A stretch of DNA of 64,000 nucleotides, from NCBI RefSeq assembly GCF_020166395.1, contig NZ_JAIQXU010000011.1, positions 62,001-126,000 on the forward strand, read 5' to 3'. Each line of letters opens with the position of its first letter. Position 1 is the first letter of the stretch. Both the position numbers and the translations under genes were made by a program. The notes under the pieces are model-generated. The model made no database searches and had not been told where the DNA came from. It worked only from the letters and a program-made list of their open reading frames with translations. This DNA is from Deinococcus betulae (GTDB lineage Bacteria > Deinococcota > Deinococci > Deinococcales > Deinococcaceae). Below are positions 21,543 to 34,611 of this stretch, one piece after another.

Positions 21543-22451
21543 ATGGAACTGCGCCACCTGCGCCACTTCGTCGCCTTGGCCGAGGAGGAACACTTCGGGC
21601 GGGCGGCCGAGCGCGTGTTTGTGGTGCAGCAGGCGCTCAGCAATTCCATCCGCAACCTGGAAGACGAGGTGGGCGTGCCGTTGGTCCTGCGCACCACGCG
21701 CCGGGTGCAGCTGACCCCTGCCGGTCAGGAGTTTCTGGCTGGCGCACGCGAGACGCTGGCGCTAGCCGGCCAAACCGTGGAACGGGCGCGGCGGGCGGCG
21801 CGGGGCGAGGTGGGGCGGCTGGCGATTGGCTTTGTCTCGGGGTTGGCCTTTGGTGGCCTGCCGGAGATCGTGCGGCGTTTCCGCGACCTCTTCCCGAACG
21901 TCAGCGTGGACCTGCGCGAATTGACCGCCCAGGAGCAGGAGGCGGCGCTGCGCGGCGATCAGATTGACGTGGGCCTGATGTTGCTGCCGGTGCGCGATCC
22001 CGGCCTGGACTCGCGCGCGCTGTGGCGACAGCCGCTGGTGGCCGCCCTGCCCGCCGCGCACCCACTGGCCCGCAAACGCCGCCTGAAAATCAGCGACCTG
22101 CGCGACGAGCCGTTCGTCTTTTTTCCCCGCCAGATTCGCGCGGCGTATTTCGATCAGGTGATGCGCTGGTGTGCCGGGGCCGGGTTCACCCCCCATGTGG
22201 TACAGGAAGCGATTGAGGTACCCACGCTGCTGTCGCTGGTCGCGGCGGGCGTAGGGGTCTTCCTGCCCATTGAATTCTTCAGCCGCCTGAGCCTACCTGG
22301 CGTGGTCTACCGCCCGGTGGAAGACGCGCCGCTGGTGGACATCGTGGCTGTCTGGCGGCGTGAAGATGGAAAAAGCCCAGTGGTGCGGGCCTTTCTGGGC
22401 GTGGCGGAGGAAGTGCTGCGGGGGGGCCAGGATGTACAGGGAAGCCCTTAA
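21543..22451 (+). CDS. LysR-family transcriptional regulator
   Basis: The 302-residue protein opens with the LysR winged HTH ([29 protein letters not shown]...[16 protein letters not shown]) and continues into a periplasmic-binding-protein-like effector domain ([21 protein letters not shown]...). LysR regulators often control a divergent neighbour. Here the upstream neighbour points the same way and the downstream gene is convergent, so no target is apparent. Its last 4 bp overlap the end of the convergent hypothetical gene. Confidence 0.93.
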   Translation: MELRHLRHFVALAEEEHFGRAAERVFVVQQALSNSIRNLEDEVGVPLVLRTTRRVQLTPAGQEFLAGARETLALAGQTVERARRAARGEVGRLAIGFVSGLAFGGLPEIVRRFRDLFPNVSVDLRELTAQEQEAALRGDQIDVGLMLLPVRDPGLDSRALWRQPLVAALPAAHPLARKRRLKISDLRDEPFVFFPRQIRAAYFDQVMRWCAGAGFTPHVVQEAIEVPTLLSLVAAGVGVFLPIEFFSRLSLPGVVYRPVEDAPLVDIVAVWRREDGKSPVVRAFLGVAEEVLRGGQDVQGSP

Positions 22452-22948
22452 CTCTGAGGTCTATCCTTACCGTAATTCTTTAGTAGTTCTGCCAGTGCCG
22501 GTGACCAGGGCTGAACTTCTCCTTGCCGCGAGGCGTACTGGGCCAGTTCAAGGACGCTGGCGCTTCGCATCTTCTGGTCAATGAAACGGCAGGCTTCGAG
22601 CTCAAAAAGGGTGTAATCGTTCCCGACAGAATCGACCACCATTGCTCCCGGCTCTTCTTCGCTGGGCACCGACACCCACTTTTCCTCAAACTCATTGCTC
22701 AGGACACCGATACCAAGGGGTGCAAAGGGCCAGTCAGCGGCCCAGATGACCCTGAACTCCAGGTCTGGATGCTGGGGGCCAAACCGCTCATTGAGCGCGG
22801 TAGCTACCCAGGACATCAGGATAAAGGTGAAGTGTTTCTCCGGATGGTCATAAATCACGTCTATGACTTCCAGCAACTCAGCATCCAGGGTGTATAGCGT
22901 CCGGCATTGCCTGGATTCCTGGGTCATCTCGTTCTCTTCTGGTTTCAT
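22448..22948 (-). CDS. Hypothetical protein coupled to an MFS transporter
   Basis: The 166-residue protein has no recognisable domain. It is acidic and rich in aromatic residues, with no signal peptide. An internal Met at residue 8 (MTQESRQ) is an alternative start. The MFS gene upstream ends within its start codon (ATGA overlap), so it is translated from the same message. It is visibly less GC-rich than its surroundings. It may be a DUF-type or immunity-like small cytosolic protein, but nothing supports a function. Confidence 0.6.
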   Translation of the reverse strand: MKPEENEMTQESRQCRTLYTLDAELLEVIDVIYDHPEKHFTFILMSWVATALNERFGPQHPDLEFRVIWAADWPFAPLGIGVLSNEFEEKWVSVPSEEEPGAMVVDSVGNDYTLFELEACRFIDQKMRSASVLELAQYASRQGEVQPWSPALAELLKNYGKDRPQS

Positions 22949-24168
22949 CGCTCTACCTTAGGCTTATTCGTTTCTGGCAAGTCCCGCAGCACGCCCAGGA
23001 TCAGCACCGCCCCCACCACCGACAGCACCGCGCCCATGAGGAAGGCGGCGCCGGGAAAGCCCTGGCTGGAGCCGAAAGCGTACACCGCCGTCGCGACCAC
23101 CGGCCCCACCACGCCGACCAGGCTGTTGAGGCTGGTAATGGCCCCCTGCACCCGGCCCTGCTCGGTTTCGCTGATCTGCCGTGAGATAAGGCCCTGAAGG
23201 GCTGGATTGGCTAGGCCGCCCAGCGCCCCCACCACCAGCGAGGCGTACAGGGCCGCCCCCGTGCGCGCAAACGCCAGCACCAGAAATTCCAGAATGGACG
23301 CCACCACCCCAGTCATGATGGTTCGCCTCTCGCCAAAGCGGGCGATAAAAGGGCCGATCAGGCCGCCCTGAACCGCCGCCGTCAGCAGGCCAAAAAACGC
23401 CAGCGCCACCCCGTTCTGGCCCGGCGACCAGCGCAGCACACCTTCGGTGTACAGCACCCAGGTGCTGAAGATGACCTGTGCCGCCAGTCCCAGCACCACC
23501 AGAGCCAGGGTGAGGCTGCGCAAAACTGGGTACTCGATCAGGGCGCGTAGGGGCAGCAGCGGATTGAAATTGCGCTTCTGGAACCCCTGAGCACGGGCCG
23601 ATGGCGGCAGCGATTCGGGCAACACGAAGAGGCCGTACAGCAGGTTCAGGGCCGTCAGTCCCGCCGCCACCATGAACGGTACGCGCAGGCCGTATTCGCC
23701 CAGAAACCCGCCCAGCGCTGGCCCCAGAATGAAGCCCACCCCAAAGGTGGCCCCCAGCAGGCCAAAGTTCTTGGCGCGGCTTTCGGGCGGCGAGACGTCG
23801 GCGATATACGCGTTGGCCACCGTCAGGCTGGCCCCGGTAACGCCCGCCAGCACGCGGCCCAGCAGCAACCACCACAGATTTGGCGCCAGAATCAATAGTA
23901 CGTAGTCCAGCGCCATCCCCGCCAGCGACAGCAGCAGAATTGGCCGCCGCCCAAAACGGTCACTGAGGCTGCCCAGGATGGGCGCGAAGACAAACTGCAT
24001 CACCGCGTAAGCCGCCGTCAGCCAGCCGATGCTCTGCGCGCCGGCAGCCTCAGACCCCGCCAGTTCTTTGACCAATCCAGGCAGCACTGGGATGATCAGC
24101 CCAATGCCGATGATGTCAATCAGGGCCGTCAAGAGAATGAAAATAAGCGCGGCGGGACGGGCAGACAT
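22945..24168 (-). CDS. MFS transporter, TetA-like drug efflux
   Basis: The 407-residue protein has about twelve hydrophobic helices. It starts with [17 protein letters not shown] and contains the MFS loop [13 protein letters not shown] between helices 2 and 3 and [12 protein letters not shown] in helix 4, as in TetA-type proton/drug antiporters. Substrate unknown. The start [10 protein letters not shown] at 24168 is chosen by family alignment. The ArsR-like gene is divergent (151 bp between starts), so it is a plausible regulator. The stop overlaps the next gene. Confidence 0.9.
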   Translation of the reverse strand: MSARPAALIFILLTALIDIIGIGLIIPVLPGLVKELAGSEAAGAQSIGWLTAAYAVMQFVFAPILGSLSDRFGRRPILLLSLAGMALDYVLLILAPNLWWLLLGRVLAGVTGASLTVANAYIADVSPPESRAKNFGLLGATFGVGFILGPALGGFLGEYGLRVPFMVAAGLTALNLLYGLFVLPESLPPSARAQGFQKRNFNPLLPLRALIEYPVLRSLTLALVVLGLAAQVIFSTWVLYTEGVLRWSPGQNGVALAFFGLLTAAVQGGLIGPFIARFGERRTIMTGVVASILEFLVLAFARTGAALYASLVVGALGGLANPALQGLISRQISETEQGRVQGAITSLNSLVGVVGPVVATAVYAFGSSQGFPGAAFLMGAVLSVVGAVLILGVLRDLPETNKPKVER

Positions 24169-24299
24169 GAGGAGCAGTGTATAAACGAACCGCTTATGAC
24201 GGCCCCGGCTGTCTCGCCCCTGCCACCGACAGCCGGCCGATCCGCAGAGCACCGCCAGACCTTTCAGGCCAGCGGATCAGTCAATTTCAAAACACCTGG

Positions 24300-24311
24300 T
24301 TTCAATTGAAA
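24300..24311. promoter_or_regulatory. Perfect 12-bp palindrome, candidate operator
   Basis: TTTCAATTGAAA lies 8 bp before the possible GTG start of the HTH gene, and a related half-site TTTCAAAA lies just upstream at 24285-24292. The position between divergent HTH and MFS genes suits a repressor site, but this is inference. Confidence 0.4.
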
Positions 24312-24319
24312 AGAGGCCC

Positions 24320-24946
24320 GTGCACAATGCCGACATGCCCGGTCCCCAGGCCACTCCCTTTCAGATCACCTCCCCCGACCAGGCGGAGGCGCTGCTGAAC
24401 TTCACGTATGGGGCTCGCCTTCTTGAACAGTTTCTGGAACCCAGCACCTCCAGCCGCGCCGCCCACGCGCTGGCTGAACCCGCCAACCGCGTCGCCTACC
24501 ATGTCCGCAAACTGGCGGGCTGCGGCCTGCTCTGCGTGGCTGGGCATCAGGGCAAACGGGTGCTGTATCAGGCGGCGGCCCAGACCTTCTCCGTTCCGCG
24601 CGCGCTGGTTCGGCTGGACGACCCCTCCACGCTGATCCGGCCGGTCATGGAAGAACTCACTGCCGCCTATGTTCAGGCCATTGTGAACTGGCAGTCACGG
24701 CACCCGTCCGAACCGCTGCTGGTGAACCTGAGCACCCACGGTCAAGCTGCTGAACCGCCGCCCGAGGAACCCTATCTCCCGGCCATGCGGCTGCGGGCGG
24801 TCCGGATGACCCCGGAGCAGTACCGGCAGGCCCAGGCCGCGCTGGACCACATCCTGACCGGGATGGACTGCAGTGACCTCTCCGCCGACGCCCGGCCGGC
24901 CACCTTTGTACTCATGGCCTTTCCAGGCCAGCTGCATCAGGACTGA
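24320..24946 (+). CDS. ArsR-like winged-helix transcriptional regulator
   Basis: The 208-residue product contains a winged-helix region (LLEQFLEPSTSSRAAHALAEPANRVAYHVRKLAGCGLLCVAG) at about residues 34-76, with AYHVRKL fitting the recognition helix of ArsR/HTH_20 regulators. The C-terminal ~120 residues are a helical dimerisation or ligand domain not recognised further. The GTG at 24320 and an ATG at 24335 are both possible starts; AAGAGG lies upstream. It may control the divergent MFS efflux gene through the palindrome in front of it. Confidence 0.75.
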   Translation: MHNADMPGPQATPFQITSPDQAEALLNFTYGARLLEQFLEPSTSSRAAHALAEPANRVAYHVRKLAGCGLLCVAGHQGKRVLYQAAAQTFSVPRALVRLDDPSTLIRPVMEELTAAYVQAIVNWQSRHPSEPLLVNLSTHGQAAEPPPEEPYLPAMRLRAVRMTPEQYRQAQAALDHILTGMDCSDLSADARPATFVLMAFPGQLHQD

Positions 24947-25101
24947 GGCGGATTCCGGGCCTGGCTGGCGCCGTGTCGGCGCTCGCCCGATGTGTCAGTG
25001 CACAACAGACGAAATCCGCAAGAGCTGAACTCCAGAAGTGCCGCCAACACAATGTCTGTCTTCAGCAGCAGGCGAGCCACCCGGCCCGCCAAGGAGAACC
25101 T

Positions 25102-26205
25102 ATGTCCAGAACAGTCCTTGACGATCCTACACCTGAGTCTCAGCCGTCTTTGCCTGCGGGGCTGCACCTGGAGGCTTACGACGCCCGAACGGCACCAGAC
25201 GCGCTGTTAGGCGCCCTCGCCACGTTTCACACCAGCCAACTGCATGAGCGGCAGCCGGACGATCCGCCCGTCCTGTCGGCTCAGCTGGCCGCTTCCCTGC
25301 GCCATCTTCCCCCTTTCGTGGACCTGCCCGCCTGGGTGGTCCGCGACGGTCCGCGCGTGGTGGCCGAAGCCAACGTCGCCCTGGTGCACCTGGATCAGAA
25401 CCGGCATCTGGCCCAGTTCCAGTTGGGCGTCTTGACCCCCTACCGTCGTCAGGGGCTGGGCCGCGCTCTGCTCCGCCGCGTGGTCGAAGCCGCACAGTTA
25501 GACGGCCGATGTCTCCTTATGGCCAGCAGCAGCGGACGGGTGCCGGCGGGTGAAGCTGCCCTGCGCCGGGCAGGCGCCCAGCCCGGCCTGACCGCGCAGG
25601 TCAACCAGCTAAACCTCCGCACCCTGGAGCCTGGGCTACTGGAGCACTGGACCACGCAGGGGCAGACCCGTGCGGCGGGGTACACCCTTGAGGTGTGGGA
25701 GGGCCTGGTCCCAGGGCCAGAGTTCTCTGCGTTTCTGGAACTGACCCAGGTGATGAATGACCAGCCGACCGGAGACCTGTCGCTGGAAGACAGCCGCATG
25801 ACCCCAGCACAATTCCGTGAAGCCGAGGCCCACTTTCAGGCCTCGGGCCGGCAGCGCGTGACTGTGGTCGGACGCCGCATCTCGGACGGCCACCTGGTGG
25901 GGTTTACAGAGCTGAGCTGGCACCCGGGTCGGCCCAGTCTCCTGACGCAGGGAGGAACGGGAGTCCGCCCCGAGACCCGGGGCCTCGGCCTGGGCCGCTG
26001 GCTCAAGGCTGCTGCGTTGCAGCGGGCCCTGGACCGCAACGGGGCTGCCCACTTTGTCCGCACCGAGAACGCGGACAGCAACGCGGCCATGCGCCGAATC
26101 AACGAGCAGTTGGGCTTCCGGCCTTACGCCGCCACCACCCTGTGGCAGCTTGAGGTCTCGCAGGCCCAGGCCTACCTGCGCCCCCAAGTAGACCCCTGCT
26201 GTTAG
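25102..26205 (+). CDS. Two-domain GNAT acetyltransferase
   Basis: The 367-residue protein has two GNAT halves, with motif A copies LTPYRRQGLGRALLRR (N half) and RPETRGLGLGRWLKA (C half) and a final AAMRRINEQLGFRPY motif B. This is the same plan as the three genes at 8-11 kb, though from a more distant branch. AAGGAG lies 5 bp before the ATG, supporting this start over upstream options. The substrate is unknown; such double GNATs include mycothiol synthase and antibiotic acetyltransferases. Confidence 0.85.
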   Translation: MSRTVLDDPTPESQPSLPAGLHLEAYDARTAPDALLGALATFHTSQLHERQPDDPPVLSAQLAASLRHLPPFVDLPAWVVRDGPRVVAEANVALVHLDQNRHLAQFQLGVLTPYRRQGLGRALLRRVVEAAQLDGRCLLMASSSGRVPAGEAALRRAGAQPGLTAQVNQLNLRTLEPGLLEHWTTQGQTRAAGYTLEVWEGLVPGPEFSAFLELTQVMNDQPTGDLSLEDSRMTPAQFREAEAHFQASGRQRVTVVGRRISDGHLVGFTELSWHPGRPSLLTQGGTGVRPETRGLGLGRWLKAAALQRALDRNGAAHFVRTENADSNAAMRRINEQLGFRPYAATTLWQLEVSQAQAYLRPQVDPCC

Positions 26206-26298
26206 GGTCTGCGTCTGAGGATGCCGGAGGACGGCCCTGCGCCACAACCCGGCCGGGCAAACTCGGCAGCCATTGGGCCGCTGGTCAGGAACCCAGAG

Positions 26299-27690
26299 TT
26301 ATGCCTGGGCAAGCGAGAACAGCGCCAGTTGCGTGATCGGCCCGTATTCCGGGTGCACGTCGCCCAGATCGTGGAAGGCGACCGTGTAGCCGTACCCCTC
26401 GGCCGCCGCCTGCGCCCAAGTCTGAAACTCGGCGCGCGTCCACTCGAAGCGGTGGTCGGCGTGGCGCAGAGTCCGGGGCGCCTCGAACGTCGCGTTGTAC
26501 TCGCGGTTGGGCGTGGTCACGACCAGCGTGCCGGGGCGGGCGTACCCCAGCACGTTCTGGGTCAGGGTGGCCAGCCGGTGCGGTTCCAGGTGTTCGATGA
26601 CCTCCACCAGCGCCGCCGCGTCAAAGCCCTTCAGGCGCGAATCCGGGTAGGCCAGGCTGCCGTGCAGCAATTTCACCCGCTCGCGCAGTTCGGGCCGCTC
26701 TTTAAGATGCAGCTTGTCGGCCGCGATCTCCAGGCTGCGGGCGTTGAGATCCACCCCCACCAGTTCGCGGAACTGCCCCACCTTTAGCAGACGCCGCAGC
26801 AGTTTGCCCTCGCCGCAGCCCAGGTCCAGCACCCGCCGAGCGCCGCTTTGTTCCAGCAGACCCGCCACAGTGTCTAAGCGCTCGTCGTGCAGGCGGGGTG
26901 GGGTCAGTGACTCGCCGCTCTCTGGAGACTCAGCCAGGCCAGGCTCGGCGGTTCCAGGTTCGTCGGGCACGGTCAGGCGGGCCCTGGCCTGCGTCACCAG
27001 ACCCCGGAAGCGGAGGTAGCGTGCCGTGATCAGGTCCCGGTCCGGGTGCGCTTCCAGCCAGCCCTGCCCGTGGCGCAGCAGTTTCTCCACCTCATCGTCA
27101 CTGATGAAATAATGCTTCTTGCCGTCCAGCACGGGCAGCAGCACATACAGGTGGCGCAGCGCTTCGGCCACACGCACCGTGCCACGTAGGGTCAGCTGGA
27201 CATAGGGCCGTTCGCCCCATTCGGGAAACTGGGGGTCCAGGGGAAGAGGCGTCACCTCGACCTCATAGCCCAGGGGTTCAAAGAGGCGCGCGGGCAGGTC
27301 GGACTGGCCCCGCGCCGCCACACACGGCAGTTCCAGGATCAGCGGCAGCGGTGTGGCAGCCAGGTCGGGACGGTCGCGGCTCTGGCCGGTCAGGGCGGTG
27401 CCGAAAGCGTCACGCAGAGCCACCGCCAGAAAACTGCCCGAGGCATACGGGCGGTCGTTCACATATGGTTCCAGGGTGCCGGCCTCGCCGCCCGCCGAGG
27501 CGCGCGACAGGGCCACTGGGTCCACTTCTACAAGGAGGGCGGCAGTGGTGCGTTCAGCCGTGGCCTCGGGGTAAAACACCAGCGACTTGCCAAACGGGAG
27601 GGCACGCTCCAGCACGCGCTCCGGGTGCTTCATGAGCAGGAAGCCCAGGTCGGTGGCGGGGGCATGGGTGGTGGTCATGGTCAGCAGCAT
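26299..27690 (-). CDS. hen1: 3'-terminal RNA ribose 2'-O-methyltransferase Hen1
   Basis: Bacterial Hen1 methylates the 2'-OH at a cleaved RNA 3' end so that repaired RNA resists renewed cutting at the same site. The 463-residue protein has the Hen1-specific N-terminal domain (LLTMTTTHAPATDLGFLL) and a C-terminal SAM methyltransferase with VLDLGCGEGKLL (SAM loop) and ALVEVIEHLEPHRL, whose Glu/His residues bind the catalytic metal. Its start codon overlaps the stop of pnkp by one base, so the two are coupled. A longer frame upstream lies inside pnkp. Confidence 0.94.
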   Translation of the reverse strand: MLLTMTTTHAPATDLGFLLMKHPERVLERALPFGKSLVFYPEATAERTTAALLVEVDPVALSRASAGGEAGTLEPYVNDRPYASGSFLAVALRDAFGTALTGQSRDRPDLAATPLPLILELPCVAARGQSDLPARLFEPLGYEVEVTPLPLDPQFPEWGERPYVQLTLRGTVRVAEALRHLYVLLPVLDGKKHYFISDDEVEKLLRHGQGWLEAHPDRDLITARYLRFRGLVTQARARLTVPDEPGTAEPGLAESPESGESLTPPRLHDERLDTVAGLLEQSGARRVLDLGCGEGKLLRRLLKVGQFRELVGVDLNARSLEIAADKLHLKERPELRERVKLLHGSLAYPDSRLKGFDAAALVEVIEHLEPHRLATLTQNVLGYARPGTLVVTTPNREYNATFEAPRTLRHADHRFEWTRAEFQTWAQAAAEGYGYTVAFHDLGDVHPEYGPITQLALFSLAQA

Positions 27691-30194
27691 CAGAGCCTCA
27701 CGTCTATCGGGTCGCTTTCCAGCGCCAGAACGCCCAGCACGCATTCATGAACCCGGCCAGTCGCCGCATGTTCGGTGAAGCGATGCAGGCCTTCTAGACC
27801 CAGGTGAAATTCGCGCGTGGCCCGCGCCCGCTTGGCACCCAGCGCGCGGGCTTTCAGACGGGCCAGGTGTTCAGGGCGCGTGTATTCCGGGCCGTAGATG
27901 ATCCGCAGGTATTCGCGCCCGCGCACCTTCACGGCAGGCTGGCCCTGACGCTGTTCTGGCCGAAAGGCCAGTGGTTTGACGACCATCCCTTCGCCGCCCT
28001 GTGCGGTCAGTTCATGCCACCACGCCGCCGTCTCGGCCTCATCGGGGGTGCCCAGCATCACCAAACGGTGGGCGGTGCGGCCAAACAGCGTGGCGTCGGC
28101 ATCGGCCAGGGTGCCCAGAGTGGTCAGGTGCCACAGGTGGTCCTGGCCGTCATGCACCTGCCCCTCCGAGGCCAGCAGGTGAAACGGCCGAATCTGCACG
28201 TCCTGCGGGCCAGCAACACGGCGCACGTAGGCGCGGTACGCCCCTCGGTACAGGGCCATATCGGCGGCGCGCTCCTGGGTGCGGGGGAGCCACTCGCCCA
28301 CAGCCACGCCGCGCGCCTGAGCGGCCTTCAGGGCCTGAACCGCCGCTGGCAGGGTCGCATTCCCCGCCGCCCCTACGGCCGCGTATTGCGCCTTGATCAG
28401 CTCCTCAGCCTTCAGGCTCCAGGGCAAGATTTCGGCGTCCAGCAGCAGCCAGTCGGTGTTCAGGCGGTCCCACAGGCCGGCGCGAGTCGCGGCCTCGCGG
28501 GCGCGGGTCAGCACGTTGGCTTCCCAGGCCGGCTTGAAAAAGGGCCGGCCCGTGCGGGTGTAGATGCTGCCTAGCCCCTCCACACCGAAGCGCTGCCGCG
28601 CCACCGCGTCGTCGCGGGTCAGCACCAGCAGGGCGCGGCTGCCCATGTGTTTCTCCTCGCACACGACCTGCGCGACGCCCTGGCCCCGGAAGTACGCGAA
28701 CGCCTCATCAGGGTGTTCCAGGAATTCCGGCCGGGCGCTCGTCTCCACCGGGCTCATGGTGGGCGGCAGGTACAGGCACCATCCTGGGTCTACACCGTAG
28801 CGGCTGAAGGTTTCGACGGCCGCCGCCCGCTCTCCGGCCCGCAGCAGCACGCCGCCGAAGCTGCGCGTCTCAATGCGCCCCGGTTGCAAGAACTCGGCCA
28901 GGTCAAAGGTTTCGCCACCCGGTTCCTGCATCATCTCCAACGGCCGGGCGGGCACCGCGTACTGGGCGTGGGCGGGCACGCTCACCAGCTCCATCTCCGG
29001 GTAGCGCAGGGCCGTCAGCGCGCCGCCGAAGGCACAACCCGTATCAATGTCAATCGTGCGGTTGACCCAGCGGGCCTGCCCGACGGGCGTGTGGCCGTAC
29101 ACCACATGCGCCGCGCCCCGGTATTCGGCAGCCCAGTCGCGCCGCACCGGTAACCCCAGGTCGTCGGTGCTGCCGTCCACGTCGCCGTATAGGGCGAAAC
29201 TGCGGACCCGGCCACTGCTGCGGCCCTGATACTTCTCGGGCAGGCCCGCGTGGGCCACCACGACCTTCCCGCCGTCCAGCACCAGATGACTGACCAGGCC
29301 GTCAATGAACGTCCGCACCTGCGCGCGAACTTCAGGGCCGGCCTCGTCCAACTGCGCCAGCGTGGCGTCCAGGCCGTGCAGCGCCTTAACCGCTTTGCCG
29401 TCTAGGGCGCGCTTCAGTTTCTCGTCGTGGTTGCCGGGCACGCACAGGGCGGCGCCACTGGCGACCATCCCCATGACCAGCCGCAGCACGCCCGCGCTGT
29501 CTGGGCCCCGGTCTACCAAGTCGCCCACAAAAATGGCAGTGCGGCCCGGCGGAGGCGTGACCTGATCGCCGTCCAGCATGTAGCCCAGCCCTGCCAGCAA
29601 CTCGCGCAGTTCGGTCAGGCAGCCATGCACGTCGCCAATGAAATCGAAGGGGCCATGCAGGTGCTTCTTGTTGGTGTAGAGCGGCACGCGGGTAATCTGG
29701 GCTGCTTCTACATCTTCAGGCGTTCTCAGCGTCCAGACGTGGCGAAAGCCTTCTTTGCCCATGCCACGCAAGGTGCGGCGCAGTTCGGTCTGCTGGCGGC
29801 CAATGACGGCGGCGTTGAAGGGCCGGTCTCCGCGCGCCTCGTGTCGGGCTTCCAGCACACCTCTGGGCAGGTCCAGCACAATCGCCACCGGCAGCACATC
29901 GTGCGCGCGGGCCAGGTCCACCAGGCGGCGGCGGTCGTCCGGGCGCACCGAGGTCGCGTCAATGACGGTCAGCAGGCCGCGTTCCAGCCGCTTGGCCGCC
30001 ACGTAAAACAGGCTGTCGAAGGCCGCCGCGTTCGCATCCAGCGTGTGTTCGCTGCCGCTGACGAGCGCGCGAAAGTGGTCGCTGCTCAGGACTTCAGAGG
30101 GGCCGAAGTGCTGCGCGGCAAATGTACTTTTGCCCGACGATGAGGCGCCGACCAGGGCGACCAGGGCGAGTTCAGGCAGGGGAATCTGGGTCAT
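27690..30194 (-). CDS. pnkp: Polynucleotide kinase-phosphatase Pnkp, RNA repair enzyme
   Basis: The 834-residue protein has the three bacterial Pnkp modules in order. The 5'-kinase has a P-loop GASSSGKST at residues 16-24. The 2',3'-phosphatase has a metallophosphoesterase set FIGDVHG, GDLVDRG and GNHDEK in the 180-290 region. The ligase-like adenylyltransferase has EEKHMGSR carrying the AMP-acceptor Lys, and EGMVVKP as motif IV. With Hen1 it heals and seals RNAs broken by ribotoxins. The operon runs divergently from uvrB with about 205 bp between starts. Confidence 0.95.
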   Translation of the reverse strand: MTQIPLPELALVALVGASSSGKSTFAAQHFGPSEVLSSDHFRALVSGSEHTLDANAAAFDSLFYVAAKRLERGLLTVIDATSVRPDDRRRLVDLARAHDVLPVAIVLDLPRGVLEARHEARGDRPFNAAVIGRQQTELRRTLRGMGKEGFRHVWTLRTPEDVEAAQITRVPLYTNKKHLHGPFDFIGDVHGCLTELRELLAGLGYMLDGDQVTPPPGRTAIFVGDLVDRGPDSAGVLRLVMGMVASGAALCVPGNHDEKLKRALDGKAVKALHGLDATLAQLDEAGPEVRAQVRTFIDGLVSHLVLDGGKVVVAHAGLPEKYQGRSSGRVRSFALYGDVDGSTDDLGLPVRRDWAAEYRGAAHVVYGHTPVGQARWVNRTIDIDTGCAFGGALTALRYPEMELVSVPAHAQYAVPARPLEMMQEPGGETFDLAEFLQPGRIETRSFGGVLLRAGERAAAVETFSRYGVDPGWCLYLPPTMSPVETSARPEFLEHPDEAFAYFRGQGVAQVVCEEKHMGSRALLVLTRDDAVARQRFGVEGLGSIYTRTGRPFFKPAWEANVLTRAREAATRAGLWDRLNTDWLLLDAEILPWSLKAEELIKAQYAAVGAAGNATLPAAVQALKAAQARGVAVGEWLPRTQERAADMALYRGAYRAYVRRVAGPQDVQIRPFHLLASEGQVHDGQDHLWHLTTLGTLADADATLFGRTAHRLVMLGTPDEAETAAWWHELTAQGGEGMVVKPLAFRPEQRQGQPAVKVRGREYLRIIYGPEYTRPEHLARLKARALGAKRARATREFHLGLEGLHRFTEHAATGRVHECVLGVLALESDPIDVRL

Positions 30195-30260
30195 GGGGGC
30201 CTTCTTTCAGGTGCAGGGCACCGGCCTTTCACTGTAGCGGCCCACCCCCTCTTCCACCTG

Positions 30261-30272
30261 CGTCAAATGACG
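30261..30272. promoter_or_regulatory. Palindromic element between pnkp and uvrB
   Basis: CGTCAAATGACG has perfect 5-bp arms (CGTCA/TGACG) around AA. It lies 67 bp upstream of the pnkp start. It resembles the core of a damage-response palindrome but has one base more between arms than the RDRM in front of uvrB. A role in pnkp control is a guess. Confidence 0.3.
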
Positions 30273-30325
30273 TGCATCTGCCGCCATCTCTCAAGCCTGC
30301 ATGAGTCATCCGGCTTACCGTCCAC

Positions 30326-30342
30326 TTACGTTCGGGGCGTAA
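30326..30342 (+). promoter_or_regulatory. Radiation/desiccation response motif (RDRM) upstream of uvrB
   Basis: TTACGTTCGGGGCGTAA is a 17-bp imperfect palindrome matching the Deinococcus RDRM layout (TTAYGT...ACRTAA-type arms), the site bound by the DdrO repressor. It overlaps a TAAAAT -10-like hexamer at 30340-30345, which suits repression, and lies 58 bp before the uvrB start. D. radiodurans uvrB is a known member of this regulon. No strong -35 is visible. Confidence 0.75.
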
Positions 30343-30399
30343 AATAGGGAGATTCGTTCGGTTCACGCCGCACCCCTGCTTTCTTCTCCTGGAGGTTTC

Positions 30400-33981
<3,582 letters not shown>

Positions 33982-34046
33982 GTAGGGCCACGTCACCCGG
34001 TCATCTGGCGGATGTGCGCCCGGTGGCCGGGTGGTTCCATGAGAGC

Positions 34047-34611
34047 GTGACCACTCCTCCAACCATCGTGCCTTTCCAGGCGGCGGACGCCCCTGGTGTG
34101 GCCGCCGTGCAGGTCGGCAACTACTACCACGATCACGCGCCCTTCTTTCCGCCCGGGTTCTGGGATGGGGTCACGGTTGAGGAGCAGGCCAGCGACTGGC
34201 GAGCGTGGCTGGCCCAGCACCCAGACGACGTGCTGCTGGTCGCGCACGAGGGCGAGGAGGTCTGGCTATGTCCTGGCCCGCCGGAACCCTTTTCAGGGCA
34301 CAGACGCCGAAATTATGGCGCTGCATGTGCGCGCGGCCTCGCGGGGTCGGGGGTACGGGACGGCCCTCCTGCGCGCGGCGCTGCTGGCGTTGCAAGCCAA
34401 AGGAGCACAGAGCGTGGGCCTCTCCACACTGGAAGCCCACACCTCGCGCGCCTGGTACGAGCGTCTGAATGGGCAACCAGGCGGCGTCCTGACGCAGACT
34501 TATGGGGACCATGTGGTGCGTGAAGTGGTGTTCAGCTGGCCGGCCATTAGGGCCTTGCTGACACATCTGGAGTCCCCACCAATCGAAGCACACCCCATAA
34601 ATCGGCACTGA
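34047..34611 (+). pseudogene. GNAT acetyltransferase interrupted by a frameshift
   Basis: The N-terminal half ([21 protein letters not shown]... to VAHEGEE) and the C-terminal half ([19 protein letters not shown]... with motif [11 protein letters not shown]) of one single-domain GNAT lie in different frames. They would join with one base fewer in GAGGAGGTCT around 34255-34262. No slippery heptamer is apparent. It may be a genuine recent pseudogene, phase variation or a sequencing error. The GTG at 34047 is the assumed start. The 3' end overlaps the convergent HAD gene by 65 bp. Confidence 0.75.

Noticed and set aside
30261..30272. Second RDRM for pnkp
   Set aside because: The arms CGTCA/TGACG have two bases between them, whereas RDRM-type sites have odd spacing and TTA/TAA ends, which are missing here. 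Kept only as an unassigned palindrome.
34240..34270. Programmed ribosomal frameshift in the GNAT gene
   Set aside because: No slippery heptamer, no downstream pseudoknot that I can see; gene decay or sequencing error is simpler.
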